A stretch of DNA of 51,096 nucleotides. Source: a virus. Position 1 is the stretch's first letter, and each line of letters opens with the position of its first letter. This document shows, in pieces, positions 39,749-49,879 of the stretch. The notes below the pieces were generated by a model, which had not been told where the DNA came from, ran no database searches, and saw only the letters and a program-made list of their open reading frames with translations. The stretch is taken from IMG/VR virus record IMGVR_UViG_3300025120_000083, positions 1 to 51,096 of that record. One strand, written 5' to 3'. The position numbers and the translations under genes are program-made.

Positions 39749-42700
39749 ATGACAAAAGAGGAATATGTACAATCCCTAAAAGATAAAGGGGTAAAAAAAG
39801 CAGAAGCTTTAGAATTGCTTAACCAATGGGATATTGAAAACAAACCTAAAGAAGTAGAGGTGGAAAAGACAGAAGTCGTTGCGGAGGATGCTGCACCTGT
39901 AACGGCGGCGAGCGAAAGCAGTACGGATTCCAGTTCGGAAAATATTTTATCGGAATTCTCTGTTGATAATCTAGAAGCAGCAGCTGCAGAAAAAGAACCT
40001 AAAAAGAAAAAGCCTAAAGACACATACAAGGTTGTAAATGTAAATGGTGAATTAATAATAGCTGACAATTTAGTAAAAATAAATAAAGATGAGCAGTTCT
40101 CAAAAGGTAAAGTAAAAGTAACTGGATCTATAAATGTAGATGATTCTCTACAAGATCTTAACATTAATTTTGGAGATAATGATGAAGGAGTTGTTAGATA
40201 TGACAAAATACAATTACCTAAAAATTTCGATGAATTAGATAATAAGAGATATGATATTGAAGATAGAGTAACTATAGACATACCAGGAGAAGACCCTTTA
40301 TCGCAAATTGTTAGTGAAAGTAGAGATTATTATATACCTATTTCTTTAGATTCTCAAGGCAATGAAGTTACTGGAAAACCTATAATGATCAGTAGAGATA
40401 GAAAAGAAGAGATGGCTACAGAGTTGATAATCGCTCATAATAGCTTAGATCCTAATGATCCTAAAAGAGAAGTTTTATACGAAAAAATAGAACAATTAAA
40501 TCCTGAATCTTTTAAAAGTATTACTGAAACAAAAGAATTAATTAATAAAAAAAATATAGAATTAAACGAAGCATCGTCACCAGAGGAAAAAGTTAAAATT
40601 CAAGATGAATTAAAAAAATTAGAAGAAAAAGTTAAAGAAGAAGAAAAAAATATAAGAGTCGATCCTTCTCTTGGTGGTAATGAAGGAGATATTATAAGAA
40701 CTTTTACAGGTGTAGGTTACAAGGTTGAACGAGCTGATGTTGGTTATTATACTGATAATATTAATGAAACGGAAAATTCTATTAAACAAAAGAATATAGA
40801 ACTAGAAGATCCAAACCTACCTGAAGAAGAAAGAACTAAAATACAAGAAGAATTAGAAGAATTAGAATCTAAAGCCAATAATCTATATGACTTACAAAGA
40901 AACGCTGCGCGTAATTATCAAACCTATTTAGATAACAATCCAAATACAGCAACTGGTGTTAATAAAATGGGGCCTAATGCCAATGTCGCTGTAAAAGGTT
41001 TAAATACTAAATTTAAGTTAGATGATAATAATGAAAAAATTCCTATATTAGATGAAGAAGGTGATCCTACTGGAGATTTTGAGATAGAAAGCTTTAATGT
41101 AAAAGACGATCAAGCCGTAGAAAACATTTCAAAACAGGACGCAAGAGAAGTAGCTACTAATATAAACAATAATTTTTTAAATTACAATATAGGAGCTGAC
41201 AAAGACGGTGATATGGTTTTTGTATATAAAAACCCTGTAATGGATAATAGTGGATCTGTAGACATTGTAGCAACCGCCTTAGCTAATGGCATGCCTGAGT
41301 CTGTTTTAGATGATGCTAAAAACATGTATAAGACTAGAAATTTGTTTTTTGATACACAGTCAGAAGCAGCTGGTAAATGGATGAAAGACAATGGATTTTC
41401 AAAGTCAGCAGAATTTAACTTAAGTACTTTCAATAGGTTAAAATCAGGTACTAAAGATCAATCGAGAAAAATAGAAGAGTTTGTTAATTTTATACAAAAT
41501 GAAAAATCAGAGTATAATACTACTGAAAATGTTTCGGAGTATCAGGATAAATTTGTAAATCCTATACTAATAAATAAACAAAAGAAACTTATTAAAAAAC
41601 AAGAAAAACTAGCCAATACAATAACTAGTGATATTGATAAGAACTTAAATAGAGTAGAGGAATCTAGGATACAAGCTCAAGTAGTCGCTGATAGAGTAGA
41701 CTCGATGAAGTTAAACTTTGACGCAACAACAGAAGATATAGTTAGATTAAACAAAGAGCAAGAAGGTTTAAATAAAGAAGCTCAAGATCTAGTAGATAAT
41801 CTTAAATTAGATATAGCAAAATTTCCTAGTGCCAAAAAAACACTTATAAAAAGATACGAAAAAGAAAGAAAAGATCTAGACAGATATTTTAATGAAGCTA
41901 AAAAAGAAAAGCAAGAAATTATAAAGAATTATGAAAAAGATTCTAATCAATTATTTAAAGAATACAACACTGAGTATGCTAAATTAAATGAAATTGACGT
42001 TGCATCTAATAGCGCTACATTAGCTATACAAACTAATTTAATGGACCTTAATATATTAGGTGGAATAAACCAACAAATAGGATATATTAATGCTCGTAAA
42101 TTAAAAATGAATCAACTAGTTTATGATAACGCTCAGGGTGAAGGAACGTATCTACATGCTATATCAAGAACATTTACTGATATGTTTGCCGAAATACAAG
42201 GTGGTAAAGCTCAGGCTTTTGCTGATTTAGCAGAAAAAATAAATTATTTAGAATATGGCGTTAACTACGCTTTAAAAGGAGAAAAGTTTGCTACAACTAA
42301 GTTTGATTGGTATCAAAACAAAATTAATCAAGATAGAATATCATTTGAACAAGATGTTAAAAGTGTACAAGAAGTTTTTAGACCAAAAGGAATGGACGAA
42401 GCTTTTTATAGACAATTTTCTCAGTCAACTATAGGTGGAACAATACAATCTCTTACTCAAATGGCTGCAGCAACAATGTCATCACCTGTAACTGGTTTGT
42501 TTGGAGGTTTTTTCTTTTCTGCTTTAGGAGAGAATAAAGCTAAAATAAGACAAATGGAGAAAGATTATATAAGTGATCTTAGAAAAAATAATCCTGATAT
42601 GTCTAGATCAGCTGCAAAAGCTAAGTTTGAAGAGAACTTTTCTCCTGCAAAGCAGCAAATGTATTCTTATGCACAAGCATCGGTAACAGGAGCTCTAAAC

Positions 42701-45700
42701 TACGTTAGTGGAAAAATATTAAAAGGTGGAGGTAAGTATAGTCAATCTGTAATAAACAAAATAACAAATAGTGTTTTAGGCAAAATGAATGGTAACGTAA
42801 CGGCTAGACAAATCCAAGTTGAAGTATATAAATTTATTGGTAAAAGAACTTCTAAGATTATTACTAAAGTAGGTAGGATGGGATTAGTTGGTAGTGAAGA
42901 ATTAGCTGAAGAAATAGCAGAAGGGCTAATTGGTGCAGGTATTGACAAGGGGTTCGAAGCAATGACAGATTTAAATTTTGAAAACTTTCTAGATATGGAC
43001 AGTGATACGTTCAAAAAAGAATTTACTCACATGGCTAAAGTATCTTTTCTATCAGGCGCTTTAGGTGGTTCTATAAATGTTGTGATGGATAAAAAAGATT
43101 TACTTACGCAACCAGAAGAAGAATTAAGTAGAGCGGAACTAAAAAGATTAGATAAGTTTTATGAGACTATAGCTGATAATGCTGCAAGTGTAGAAGGAAT
43201 GCAGCAAGAAATAGCCAAAAAGAAAGAAGAGTTTAACTTAGGATATATAACTGAAGAAGAATTTAAAAAGTATGAATTAGAAGTACAACAAAACTATAAT
43301 ATATATAGCAACATTGATAATGGTTTAAATGGTAGAACTATAATAAATATAGCTACACTTACAAAACGTAAAAACGCTTTAGAAGCAAAACTAGAAGGTA
43401 AAGATAAAAAAGCTAATGGAAGAATAGTAGAAGAAATAGATAGCATAGATAAACAAATAAAAGCTTTGTCAAGTGACTCTAATAACTTTAGACAAAAAGG
43501 AGCAGAAGATGTTATTGAAGAGCAACTACAAAAAGTAATAGATATTAAGAAAGAAAGAGGAGAAGTAGAAGAAGATTTTAAAGGAGAGATAATTACTTTT
43601 AATACGGACAACGTACAAGAAATAGCTGAAAAATATAATGTTCCTGTAGAGAGTTTAATAGATCCTGATACTGGGGATTTCAGTGCTGAAGGTTCTTATT
43701 TATCAGATCAAGGTGTTATATTAATGTCTGAACAAGCTGCAGAAGGTGTTTTGGAGCATGAAGGATTACATAACTACTTAAACATAGCTCTTAATAAAGA
43801 AGAGAATAAAAATGTAGTGTTTTCATTAGCTAATAGCTTGATGAAAAAGATGGAAAAAATAAATCCTGAAGCTGCTGAAGAAATTAAAAATCAATTAAAA
43901 AAATATGAAGATGATCCTAACTACACAGCTCAACAAGTAGCAGAGGAAACTTTAACATATTATGCTCAACTTAAAAAAGCTGGCGTATTTGATCAAGATA
44001 AGTCTTACGCAAGGAAATTTATGGATTATATTCAAAAGCTTCTTAGAAGTGCAGGTTTTGGCGCTGTGGAGGTTAACGAAGGTAATATAGATAAAATTAT
44101 AGATGATTATGTTAGTAATGTTTCAAGAGGTAAAACTAGTAAGGCTCAAGACAAGGTATTAAAAGGAGATGTAAAGATTGACGATAAAACTAAAATTAAA
44201 GGTAAAGAAATTGCTGAAGTTAAAGTAAATCCTAAAAATACTAAAGTTATAGATATCAACGAAAACGTTAATAAAAATAATCAAACAAAGCAAGCTGCTT
44301 CTAAAGTTGTTCAAGCAAAACCTTTAAGTACAAAAGTTGATGTTAATTCAATGTCTAATTCTTTTGATCAAAATCTTGATGAAAATTTAAAAACTAATGA
44401 TGACTTTAAAAATAGTGAAGCAGCTATAGATGCTTTTTATACTATAGATTCTGATAGTAATTTTGAAAGTTATTTAAAACAAGTTATAAATAGAGATAAT
44501 AACTTACAAGGTTTAGATCAAGATATAAAACAAGATATACTAAGAGATTTAAAAGAAGATTTGAATCTTAGAGTTTTGAAAAATTTTAAACCAGAGCTTG
44601 ATGGTAATAAAAGAAGTTTATTTAGTTATATATATGGTAAAAAAGAAAGCAATGGATTAGGGGGTATTGCTCAAAAAGCTTTATTAGATATAAAAAAGAA
44701 ATATGCTACTAGACCAGACTCAAATGCTTCTAGTACTGATGCTGTAGACAGTGAAGGTAGAACTAGAGACTATGCTGACACTAGTGCTGATAAGGATATA
44801 ATAAGTAGAATAGACGAAGGAGAAGCTGCTGAAGCTCCAAGATCTACTTTTAGAAGAAACATAGTTAGAGGAAAAGAAAAGGGATTAACACCAAAAGAAG
44901 TTAAAGAGTTTAAAAAAATAGCTGAACCTTTGCTAAGTAAACTGCCTGATGTTAACGCTAAAAACTATAGAACTAAAGTAAATCAAATAGCTGGTCCTGC
45001 TCTTAAAAAATGGGTTAAAGAAAATATAATAAAGGGTCAAGATTATAAAACTTTTCTAAACGATAATTATAATAATATAAGAGATTTAGGTGTTGATTAT
45101 TTAATAGATCTAGACAAAGGTTTACAGAAACAAGGTAAACCTAGAATGTTTACTGAATTTAATAAAAAATTAACTACACAAGCTGAAATAAGAAAATATA
45201 GAGATTCTGGTAGAGCTTTTGTGGAAAATGAAGCACAAGGTGTTTCACTTTTTGATATTAAAAACCCAGGGCCAGAAGCTCTTGTGGAATTTTTCACTAA
45301 CGATACTGCTTCAAATAACTCTAATAGAAAAGGAAAGCTAATGGAAGCTTTTGGCAAGAAGATGTTTAAAGACTTTATGCCAGAGAGTAGAGCTAATAAA
45401 GGAGATACTGACCAAACAAAAGCTACTTCTGCTAGAAAGACAAGTGTTGATCCAACTGTTCTTTTTTCTAAAACATTTGACGCTAAGGCTATATCTAAAT
45501 TAAAAAATATAGCAGGATTAAGAAGTAAAAATCAAGTAGCTAAAGAATTAGGCTTTGATGGTAGTGCAATAAATGAAAAAGGTAGACCAAAATTCTTAAA
45601 ACAAATGCAAGATGCAGCGGTAAATGGTCAAATTGATTTAGCTACTATAGAATCTGCACTAATGATGAGTGGTGGTAAAGAAACTTTTTATGGTACTGTA

Positions 45701-48700
45701 GATGGTAAGAAATATAAAAGTTATGGTAACGCATTAAAAAATGGTATTGAAATGCCTTTAAAATTTGCTAAAAGAGATAATGGTGATTACATTGTTATAG
45801 CAAAACCAAAAAAGGTTAAAAATAAAGAAATACCAGTGTATTATTCTGATAAGTCTATAGATAGAGAAGTTGCTAAACATAGTGATTATGTACCTAAAAC
45901 AGGAAGACTATATTGGGGAGCTAAAGATCCTAAGTATAAAGAGCTTGTTGAAGCTGCTGATAAATCTCCATTTAATTCTAAATATAAAAAAATAGATCCT
46001 ATGAGAAAAGGTAGGGGATCTGTTAAGTCTATATTGAATTCAGAAAAAGAACAACAAAAGTTAAACATGGAAATGCTAGATCATGTTGTTAATCAATTAA
46101 GTAATTCTGTTAACAATGAAAAGAATCCTTTATCTATGGATGTTGCTGGTTTGATTATAATACAAAGTTATCAAGCAACTTCTGGTTTAATAAAATCAGC
46201 TGCTCCATTTAAGTATATATCTGATGTATTTGAATCTGGTAGTAAAAAAGAAACAAGATCTAAAAAAGATTACAGAGAAGAACATAATCCTCCAGCGTCT
46301 GTTGTAGGAGCTAGTATTCTTTATGCTATTAAAAACAATCAGCCAAAAGCTGTGATGAAAGATATTAAAGAAAACTTTTATCAAACTATACTTTCTAAAA
46401 AAGATGACAGCTTGCTTGATGTTGATTATGCCGCAACACTTCCTGAAGGAACTTATATAGGTGACAATCCTATTATACGTATGGCTATGTCAGGTATAAA
46501 TTTAAATACCATTAAGAATATTGAAACAAATCAAAGTATAGCAGATGAGTTTGGTTTAGGTGTAGCAGAAACGGTTCAAAATTTTCCAAATGTATTTAAT
46601 TTTCAAAACAAACTTATAGAAGAAGTAGTTAAAGGTAAAACAAAATTGTCTGATGCTAAGAAAAGACTTGCAGTTTATACTGAATTTCCTAGCAATGGAG
46701 AACCTAGTTTAGCTAAAACTCAAAATGACGCAACAAAAGATACTGAAAACACACTACAACAATCTAAAGTTTTAGATACTAATAAAAACATGGACGTAGA
46801 AACATTGTTAAGTAAAGCTGCTAGTATAGATGCGGCTTTGGCTAATGCTAATAAACTAAATGCTCCTGTTAAAAAAATAAGAGTATTTGACTTTGATGAT
46901 ACATTGGCTACTAGCAATAATTTAGTATTTTATACATCTCCTGACGGTAAGACAGGTCAATTAAATGCTGAACAATTTGCTACTGATGGTAAAAGACTAA
47001 TGGACGAAGGTTATGTTATGGACTTTAGCGATTTTAATAAAGTAACCGACGGTGGTAAAGGACCTTTATTTGATATAGCTAAAAAAATAGATGAAGCAAG
47101 AGGTAACGAAGACTTATATGTTTTAACAGCTAGAGCACCTGAAGCGAGAGATGCTATTTATGAGTTTTTAAAAGCTGAAGGTTTAGAATTTAAAAGAGAA
47201 AATATAGTTGGACTTGGAAACTCGACTGGTGAAGCTAAAGCTAACTGGATAATAGACAAAGCAGCTGATGGATATAATGATTTTTATTTTGCAGATGATG
47301 CTTATCAAAATGTTAAATCAGTTAGAGATGCTTTAAGCGTTATAGATGTTAAATCAAAAGTTCAACAAGCAAAAATTCAACAAAGTAAAAATTTAAGTAA
47401 TCAGTTTAATAAATTAATAGAGCAAACAACGGGAGTTGATTTTTATAAAGAATATTCTCCAGCTAAAGCAAGAACTAAAGGAGCTAACAAAGGTAAGTTT
47501 AAATTTTTTATACCTCACTCTGCTGAAGATTTTATGGGATTAATATATCCTACTTTAGGAAAAGGTAGTGTAGGTGATAAGCAAATGGCTTGGTATAAAA
47601 AACATTTATTAAACCCTTATACTAAAGCACAAGAGAATTTATCTGCTGCTAGATTAAACTTAATGAGTGATTTTAAACAACTTAAAAAATCATTAAACGT
47701 TCCTAAAGATCTTAGAAAAAAGAACTCTACAGGAATGACAAATGAACAAGCTGTTAGAGTTTATTTATTTAAAGGTATGGATTATGATGTTCCTGGTTTA
47801 TCTAAAACAGATTTAAAAGAATTACAATCTGTAGTAGAAAACGATCCTAAACTAAAAGAATTTGCAGAGCAAATATTAACTATAACTAAAGGTGATGGGT
47901 ATTCTAAACCAAGAGATGCTTGGTTGACTGGTACTATAACTACAGATTTAATAGATTTAATTAATACAGAGAAAAGAGCTAAATATTTAACTGAGTGGCA
48001 AGAAAATGTAGATGTAATATATTCTAAAGAGAACTTAAATAAATTAGAAGCTTTATATGGTACTAAATATAGAGAAGCTTTAGAAGGTATATTAAGTAGA
48101 ATGAAGTCTGGTAGAAACAGATTAGATACTGGTAATAGGTTAAGCAATAAAATACTTGACTATATAAACGGTTCTGTTGGTACAATAATGTTCTTTAATA
48201 CTAGATCAGCAGTGCTACAGACTATATCTGCAATAAACTTTTTAAATTGGAATTTTAATAATCCATTAATGGCTGGTAAAGCTTTTGCAAATCAAAAACA
48301 ATATTGGTCTGACTTTGCTATGCTTATGAATTCTGATTATTTAATGGATAGACGTAACGGTTTAAAACTTAATATATCAGAAAGTGAAATAGCAGATGCT
48401 GCAGCAACAAGTAAGAATAAAGCTAAAGCAGCTTTAAATTATATACTTCAAAAAGGTTATCTACCTACTCAATACGCTGATAGTTTTGCTATAGCTTCTG
48501 GAGGTGCTACATTTTATAGAAATAGAGTTAATGATTTAATAAAAAATGAAGGTAAAACTAAGGCAGAAGCTGAGACTCAAGCTTTAATAGAGTGGAGACA
48601 AGTTGCTGAAACATCTCAACAGTCTTCAGATCCTAGTAAAATATCTGCTCAACAATCTAGTGACTTAGGTAGGATTATACTAGCGTTTGCTAACACACCT

Positions 48701-49744
48701 ATGCAATACGCTCGTATACAGAAAAGAGCTATACAAGATTTAGTTAACGGTAGAGGCGATGCTAAAACTCATGTTAGCAAGATCATATATTACGGGGTGT
48801 TACAAAATGTTATATTCAACGCTTTACAACAAGCTGTATTTGCTATAGGATTTGGAGATGATGATGATGAAGATCCTAAAACTGAAGCAGCTAAACAAAA
48901 GAAATATTTAAATACAGCAAATGGAATGCTTGACTCAATGTTAAGAGGTTTAGGTATAGGTGGAGCAGCTGTTTCTGTAGGTAAAAACTTTTTATTAGAT
49001 ATATACGAAAGATCAGGCAGAGATAGACCTGAATATGTAGACGCTGTTTGGAAACTAATGCAATTTTCTCCTCCTATAAGTTCTAAAATATCTAAAATGA
49101 AACAAGCTGCTTGGCATTTTGATAGCAAAAAAAGAAGAGAAGTTATATTTGATAAAGGATTTGCTTTAGATAATCCAGCTTATGAAGCTTTTGCAAAGGT
49201 TGTTTCTGCTACAGCGAACGTTCCTATAGATAGGTTGTTTTATAAAATGAAAAATATAGAAGGAGCTTTAAACGAAGAGAACGACTTATGGCAAAGAATA
49301 GCAATGCTAGCTGGTTGGCCTAAGTGGCAGCTAGAATCTAAAAAAGAAAGTGAAAACATAGAAGTAACACCTGAACAAAAAGAAAAAGCTAAAGCAGCTA
49401 AAGCTATTCAAGCTTATAAAGCAGCTAAAGGTTCTACTGATTATGATACTATTAAAAAGCTAACTTCAGCTCAGCAAATAAAAATGCTTAAAGGCTTAGG
49501 TTATGGTGACTATACTATTAAAAATGCAAAGTCTGAGAAGGCTAAGATAGATTTAATAATACACAAAAATAAAGGTGGGAAAATAAAGATAGATAAAAAA
49601 GCTGTTGATACAGCTAAGTATAAAGCCTTGAGTAAGGCAGATCAAGTAAGAAAGCTTGATAGCTTAGGATTAAGTAAAGCTGATATTGCAGCTTTGAAAT
49701 ATGAAAAAGATAGAGTTGCTAAGTTATTAGAGCTCATGAAATAA
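39749..49744 (+). CDS. Giant ejection-type virion protein with protease and HAD domains
   Basis: A 3331-residue multidomain protein. Residues 1-90 are acidic and disordered; long coiled coils follow to about 860. Residues 890-930 (TIQSLTQMAAATMSSPVTGL, FGGFFFSALGE) form a hydrophobic segment. H1337-E1338-G-L-H1341 in GVLEHEGLHNYLN, with a later AEETL, is a zinc metallopeptidase signature. D2381-F-D2383-D in RVFDFDDTLATSN, LTARAPEARDAIYEFL and DFYFADDAYQNVKSV are HAD-family motifs I, II and IV. The C-terminal 850 residues (NGSVGTIMFFNTRSAVLQTI; QSSDLGRIILAFANTPMQYA) resemble large virion proteins of marine phages. It may act like T7 gp16 in genome delivery. The gene ends before a terminator. 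Confidence 0.85.
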   Translation: MTKEEYVQSLKDKGVKKAEALELLNQWDIENKPKEVEVEKTEVVAEDAAPVTAASESSTDSSSENILSEFSVDNLEAAAAEKEPKKKKPKDTYKVVNVNGELIIADNLVKINKDEQFSKGKVKVTGSINVDDSLQDLNINFGDNDEGVVRYDKIQLPKNFDELDNKRYDIEDRVTIDIPGEDPLSQIVSESRDYYIPISLDSQGNEVTGKPIMISRDRKEEMATELIIAHNSLDPNDPKREVLYEKIEQLNPESFKSITETKELINKKNIELNEASSPEEKVKIQDELKKLEEKVKEEEKNIRVDPSLGGNEGDIIRTFTGVGYKVERADVGYYTDNINETENSIKQKNIELEDPNLPEEERTKIQEELEELESKANNLYDLQRNAARNYQTYLDNNPNTATGVNKMGPNANVAVKGLNTKFKLDDNNEKIPILDEEGDPTGDFEIESFNVKDDQAVENISKQDAREVATNINNNFLNYNIGADKDGDMVFVYKNPVMDNSGSVDIVATALANGMPESVLDDAKNMYKTRNLFFDTQSEAAGKWMKDNGFSKSAEFNLSTFNRLKSGTKDQSRKIEEFVNFIQNEKSEYNTTENVSEYQDKFVNPILINKQKKLIKKQEKLANTITSDIDKNLNRVEESRIQAQVVADRVDSMKLNFDATTEDIVRLNKEQEGLNKEAQDLVDNLKLDIAKFPSAKKTLIKRYEKERKDLDRYFNEAKKEKQEIIKNYEKDSNQLFKEYNTEYAKLNEIDVASNSATLAIQTNLMDLNILGGINQQIGYINARKLKMNQLVYDNAQGEGTYLHAISRTFTDMFAEIQGGKAQAFADLAEKINYLEYGVNYALKGEKFATTKFDWYQNKINQDRISFEQDVKSVQEVFRPKGMDEAFYRQFSQSTIGGTIQSLTQMAAATMSSPVTGLFGGFFFSALGENKAKIRQMEKDYISDLRKNNPDMSRSAAKAKFEENFSPAKQQMYSYAQASVTGALNYVSGKILKGGGKYSQSVINKITNSVLGKMNGNVTARQIQVEVYKFIGKRTSKIITKVGRMGLVGSEELAEEIAEGLIGAGIDKGFEAMTDLNFENFLDMDSDTFKKEFTHMAKVSFLSGALGGSINVVMDKKDLLTQPEEELSRAELKRLDKFYETIADNAASVEGMQQEIAKKKEEFNLGYITEEEFKKYELEVQQNYNIYSNIDNGLNGRTIINIATLTKRKNALEAKLEGKDKKANGRIVEEIDSIDKQIKALSSDSNNFRQKGAEDVIEEQLQKVIDIKKERGEVEEDFKGEIITFNTDNVQEIAEKYNVPVESLIDPDTGDFSAEGSYLSDQGVILMSEQAAEGVLEHEGLHNYLNIALNKEENKNVVFSLANSLMKKMEKINPEAAEEIKNQLKKYEDDPNYTAQQVAEETLTYYAQLKKAGVFDQDKSYARKFMDYIQKLLRSAGFGAVEVNEGNIDKIIDDYVSNVSRGKTSKAQDKVLKGDVKIDDKTKIKGKEIAEVKVNPKNTKVIDINENVNKNNQTKQAASKVVQAKPLSTKVDVNSMSNSFDQNLDENLKTNDDFKNSEAAIDAFYTIDSDSNFESYLKQVINRDNNLQGLDQDIKQDILRDLKEDLNLRVLKNFKPELDGNKRSLFSYIYGKKESNGLGGIAQKALLDIKKKYATRPDSNASSTDAVDSEGRTRDYADTSADKDIISRIDEGEAAEAPRSTFRRNIVRGKEKGLTPKEVKEFKKIAEPLLSKLPDVNAKNYRTKVNQIAGPALKKWVKENIIKGQDYKTFLNDNYNNIRDLGVDYLIDLDKGLQKQGKPRMFTEFNKKLTTQAEIRKYRDSGRAFVENEAQGVSLFDIKNPGPEALVEFFTNDTASNNSNRKGKLMEAFGKKMFKDFMPESRANKGDTDQTKATSARKTSVDPTVLFSKTFDAKAISKLKNIAGLRSKNQVAKELGFDGSAINEKGRPKFLKQMQDAAVNGQIDLATIESALMMSGGKETFYGTVDGKKYKSYGNALKNGIEMPLKFAKRDNGDYIVIAKPKKVKNKEIPVYYSDKSIDREVAKHSDYVPKTGRLYWGAKDPKYKELVEAADKSPFNSKYKKIDPMRKGRGSVKSILNSEKEQQKLNMEMLDHVVNQLSNSVNNEKNPLSMDVAGLIIIQSYQATSGLIKSAAPFKYISDVFESGSKKETRSKKDYREEHNPPASVVGASILYAIKNNQPKAVMKDIKENFYQTILSKKDDSLLDVDYAATLPEGTYIGDNPIIRMAMSGINLNTIKNIETNQSIADEFGLGVAETVQNFPNVFNFQNKLIEEVVKGKTKLSDAKKRLAVYTEFPSNGEPSLAKTQNDATKDTENTLQQSKVLDTNKNMDVETLLSKAASIDAALANANKLNAPVKKIRVFDFDDTLATSNNLVFYTSPDGKTGQLNAEQFATDGKRLMDEGYVMDFSDFNKVTDGGKGPLFDIAKKIDEARGNEDLYVLTARAPEARDAIYEFLKAEGLEFKRENIVGLGNSTGEAKANWIIDKAADGYNDFYFADDAYQNVKSVRDALSVIDVKSKVQQAKIQQSKNLSNQFNKLIEQTTGVDFYKEYSPAKARTKGANKGKFKFFIPHSAEDFMGLIYPTLGKGSVGDKQMAWYKKHLLNPYTKAQENLSAARLNLMSDFKQLKKSLNVPKDLRKKNSTGMTNEQAVRVYLFKGMDYDVPGLSKTDLKELQSVVENDPKLKEFAEQILTITKGDGYSKPRDAWLTGTITTDLIDLINTEKRAKYLTEWQENVDVIYSKENLNKLEALYGTKYREALEGILSRMKSGRNRLDTGNRLSNKILDYINGSVGTIMFFNTRSAVLQTISAINFLNWNFNNPLMAGKAFANQKQYWSDFAMLMNSDYLMDRRNGLKLNISESEIADAAATSKNKAKAALNYILQKGYLPTQYADSFAIASGGATFYRNRVNDLIKNEGKTKAEAETQALIEWRQVAETSQQSSDPSKISAQQSSDLGRIILAFANTPMQYARIQKRAIQDLVNGRGDAKTHVSKIIYYGVLQNVIFNALQQAVFAIGFGDDDDEDPKTEAAKQKKYLNTANGMLDSMLRGLGIGGAAVSVGKNFLLDIYERSGRDRPEYVDAVWKLMQFSPPISSKISKMKQAAWHFDSKKRREVIFDKGFALDNPAYEAFAKVVSATANVPIDRLFYKMKNIEGALNEENDLWQRIAMLAGWPKWQLESKKESENIEVTPEQKEKAKAAKAIQAYKAAKGSTDYDTIKKLTSAQQIKMLKGLGYGDYTIKNAKSEKAKIDLIIHKNKGGKIKIDKKAVDTAKYKALSKADQVRKLDSLGLSKADIAALKYEKDRVAKLLELMK

Positions 49745-49779
49745 GGAACAAAAAAACTGGGCACCATACCCAAAGTTCC
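49745..49779. other. Hairpin with GGAAC/GTTCC ends
   Basis: GGAAC at 49745-49749 pairs with GTTCC at 49775-49779, and inside TGGG at 49758-49761 can pair with CCCA at 49769-49772. It begins on the base after the giant gene's stop. There is no T run after it, so it is not a standard terminator; it may protect the 3' end of the late mRNA. Confidence 0.4.
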
Positions 49780-49787
49780 TGTAACCA

Positions 49788-49818
49788 AAAAGGGGAAGTC
49801 GTAATGACCTCCCCTTTT
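49788..49818. terminator. Bidirectional terminator between convergent genes
   Basis: A 13-bp stem, AAAAGGGGAAGTC / GACCTCCCCTTTT with one G-U pair and a 5-nt loop. The T run at its right end serves plus-strand transcripts, and the A run at its left end becomes a U run for minus-strand ones. It separates the late block from the leftward reductase unit. Confidence 0.9.
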
Positions 49819-49823
49819 ATTAT

Positions 49824-49862
49824 TTAGCAGCTACCACAGTAGCTATCGCAATATGGACACAT
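49824..49862 (-). CDS. 12-residue Cys-rich micro-ORF with CPYC
   Basis: From ATG 49862-49860 to TAA 49826-49824 the frame reads MCPYCDSYCGSC: four Cys in 12 residues, including CPYC, the classical glutaredoxin active site. It begins 17 nt after the reductase stop with an A/T leader (CAAATATT before ATG) and ends 5 nt before the terminator, so it lies on the same transcript. It may be a minimal thiol or metal-binding peptide serving the reductase. Translation is unproven and a chance frame of this size is possible, but the composition is unusual. Confidence 0.45.
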   Translation of the reverse strand: MCPYCDSYCGSC

Positions 49863-49879
49863 AATATTTGTTTTAAAAA

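Noticed and set aside
39733-40281. Antisense 182-codon frame under the start of the giant gene
   Set aside because: It mirrors the codon pattern of the plus-strand gene, is Ser/Leu/Phe-rich as expected for the complement of Lys/Glu-rich coding, and has no leader.
49745-49779. Possible tRNA or tRNA-like remnant
   Set aside because: The paired ends are only 5 bp, with no anticodon arm, T arm or CCA-type geometry, and the length is about half of a tRNA.
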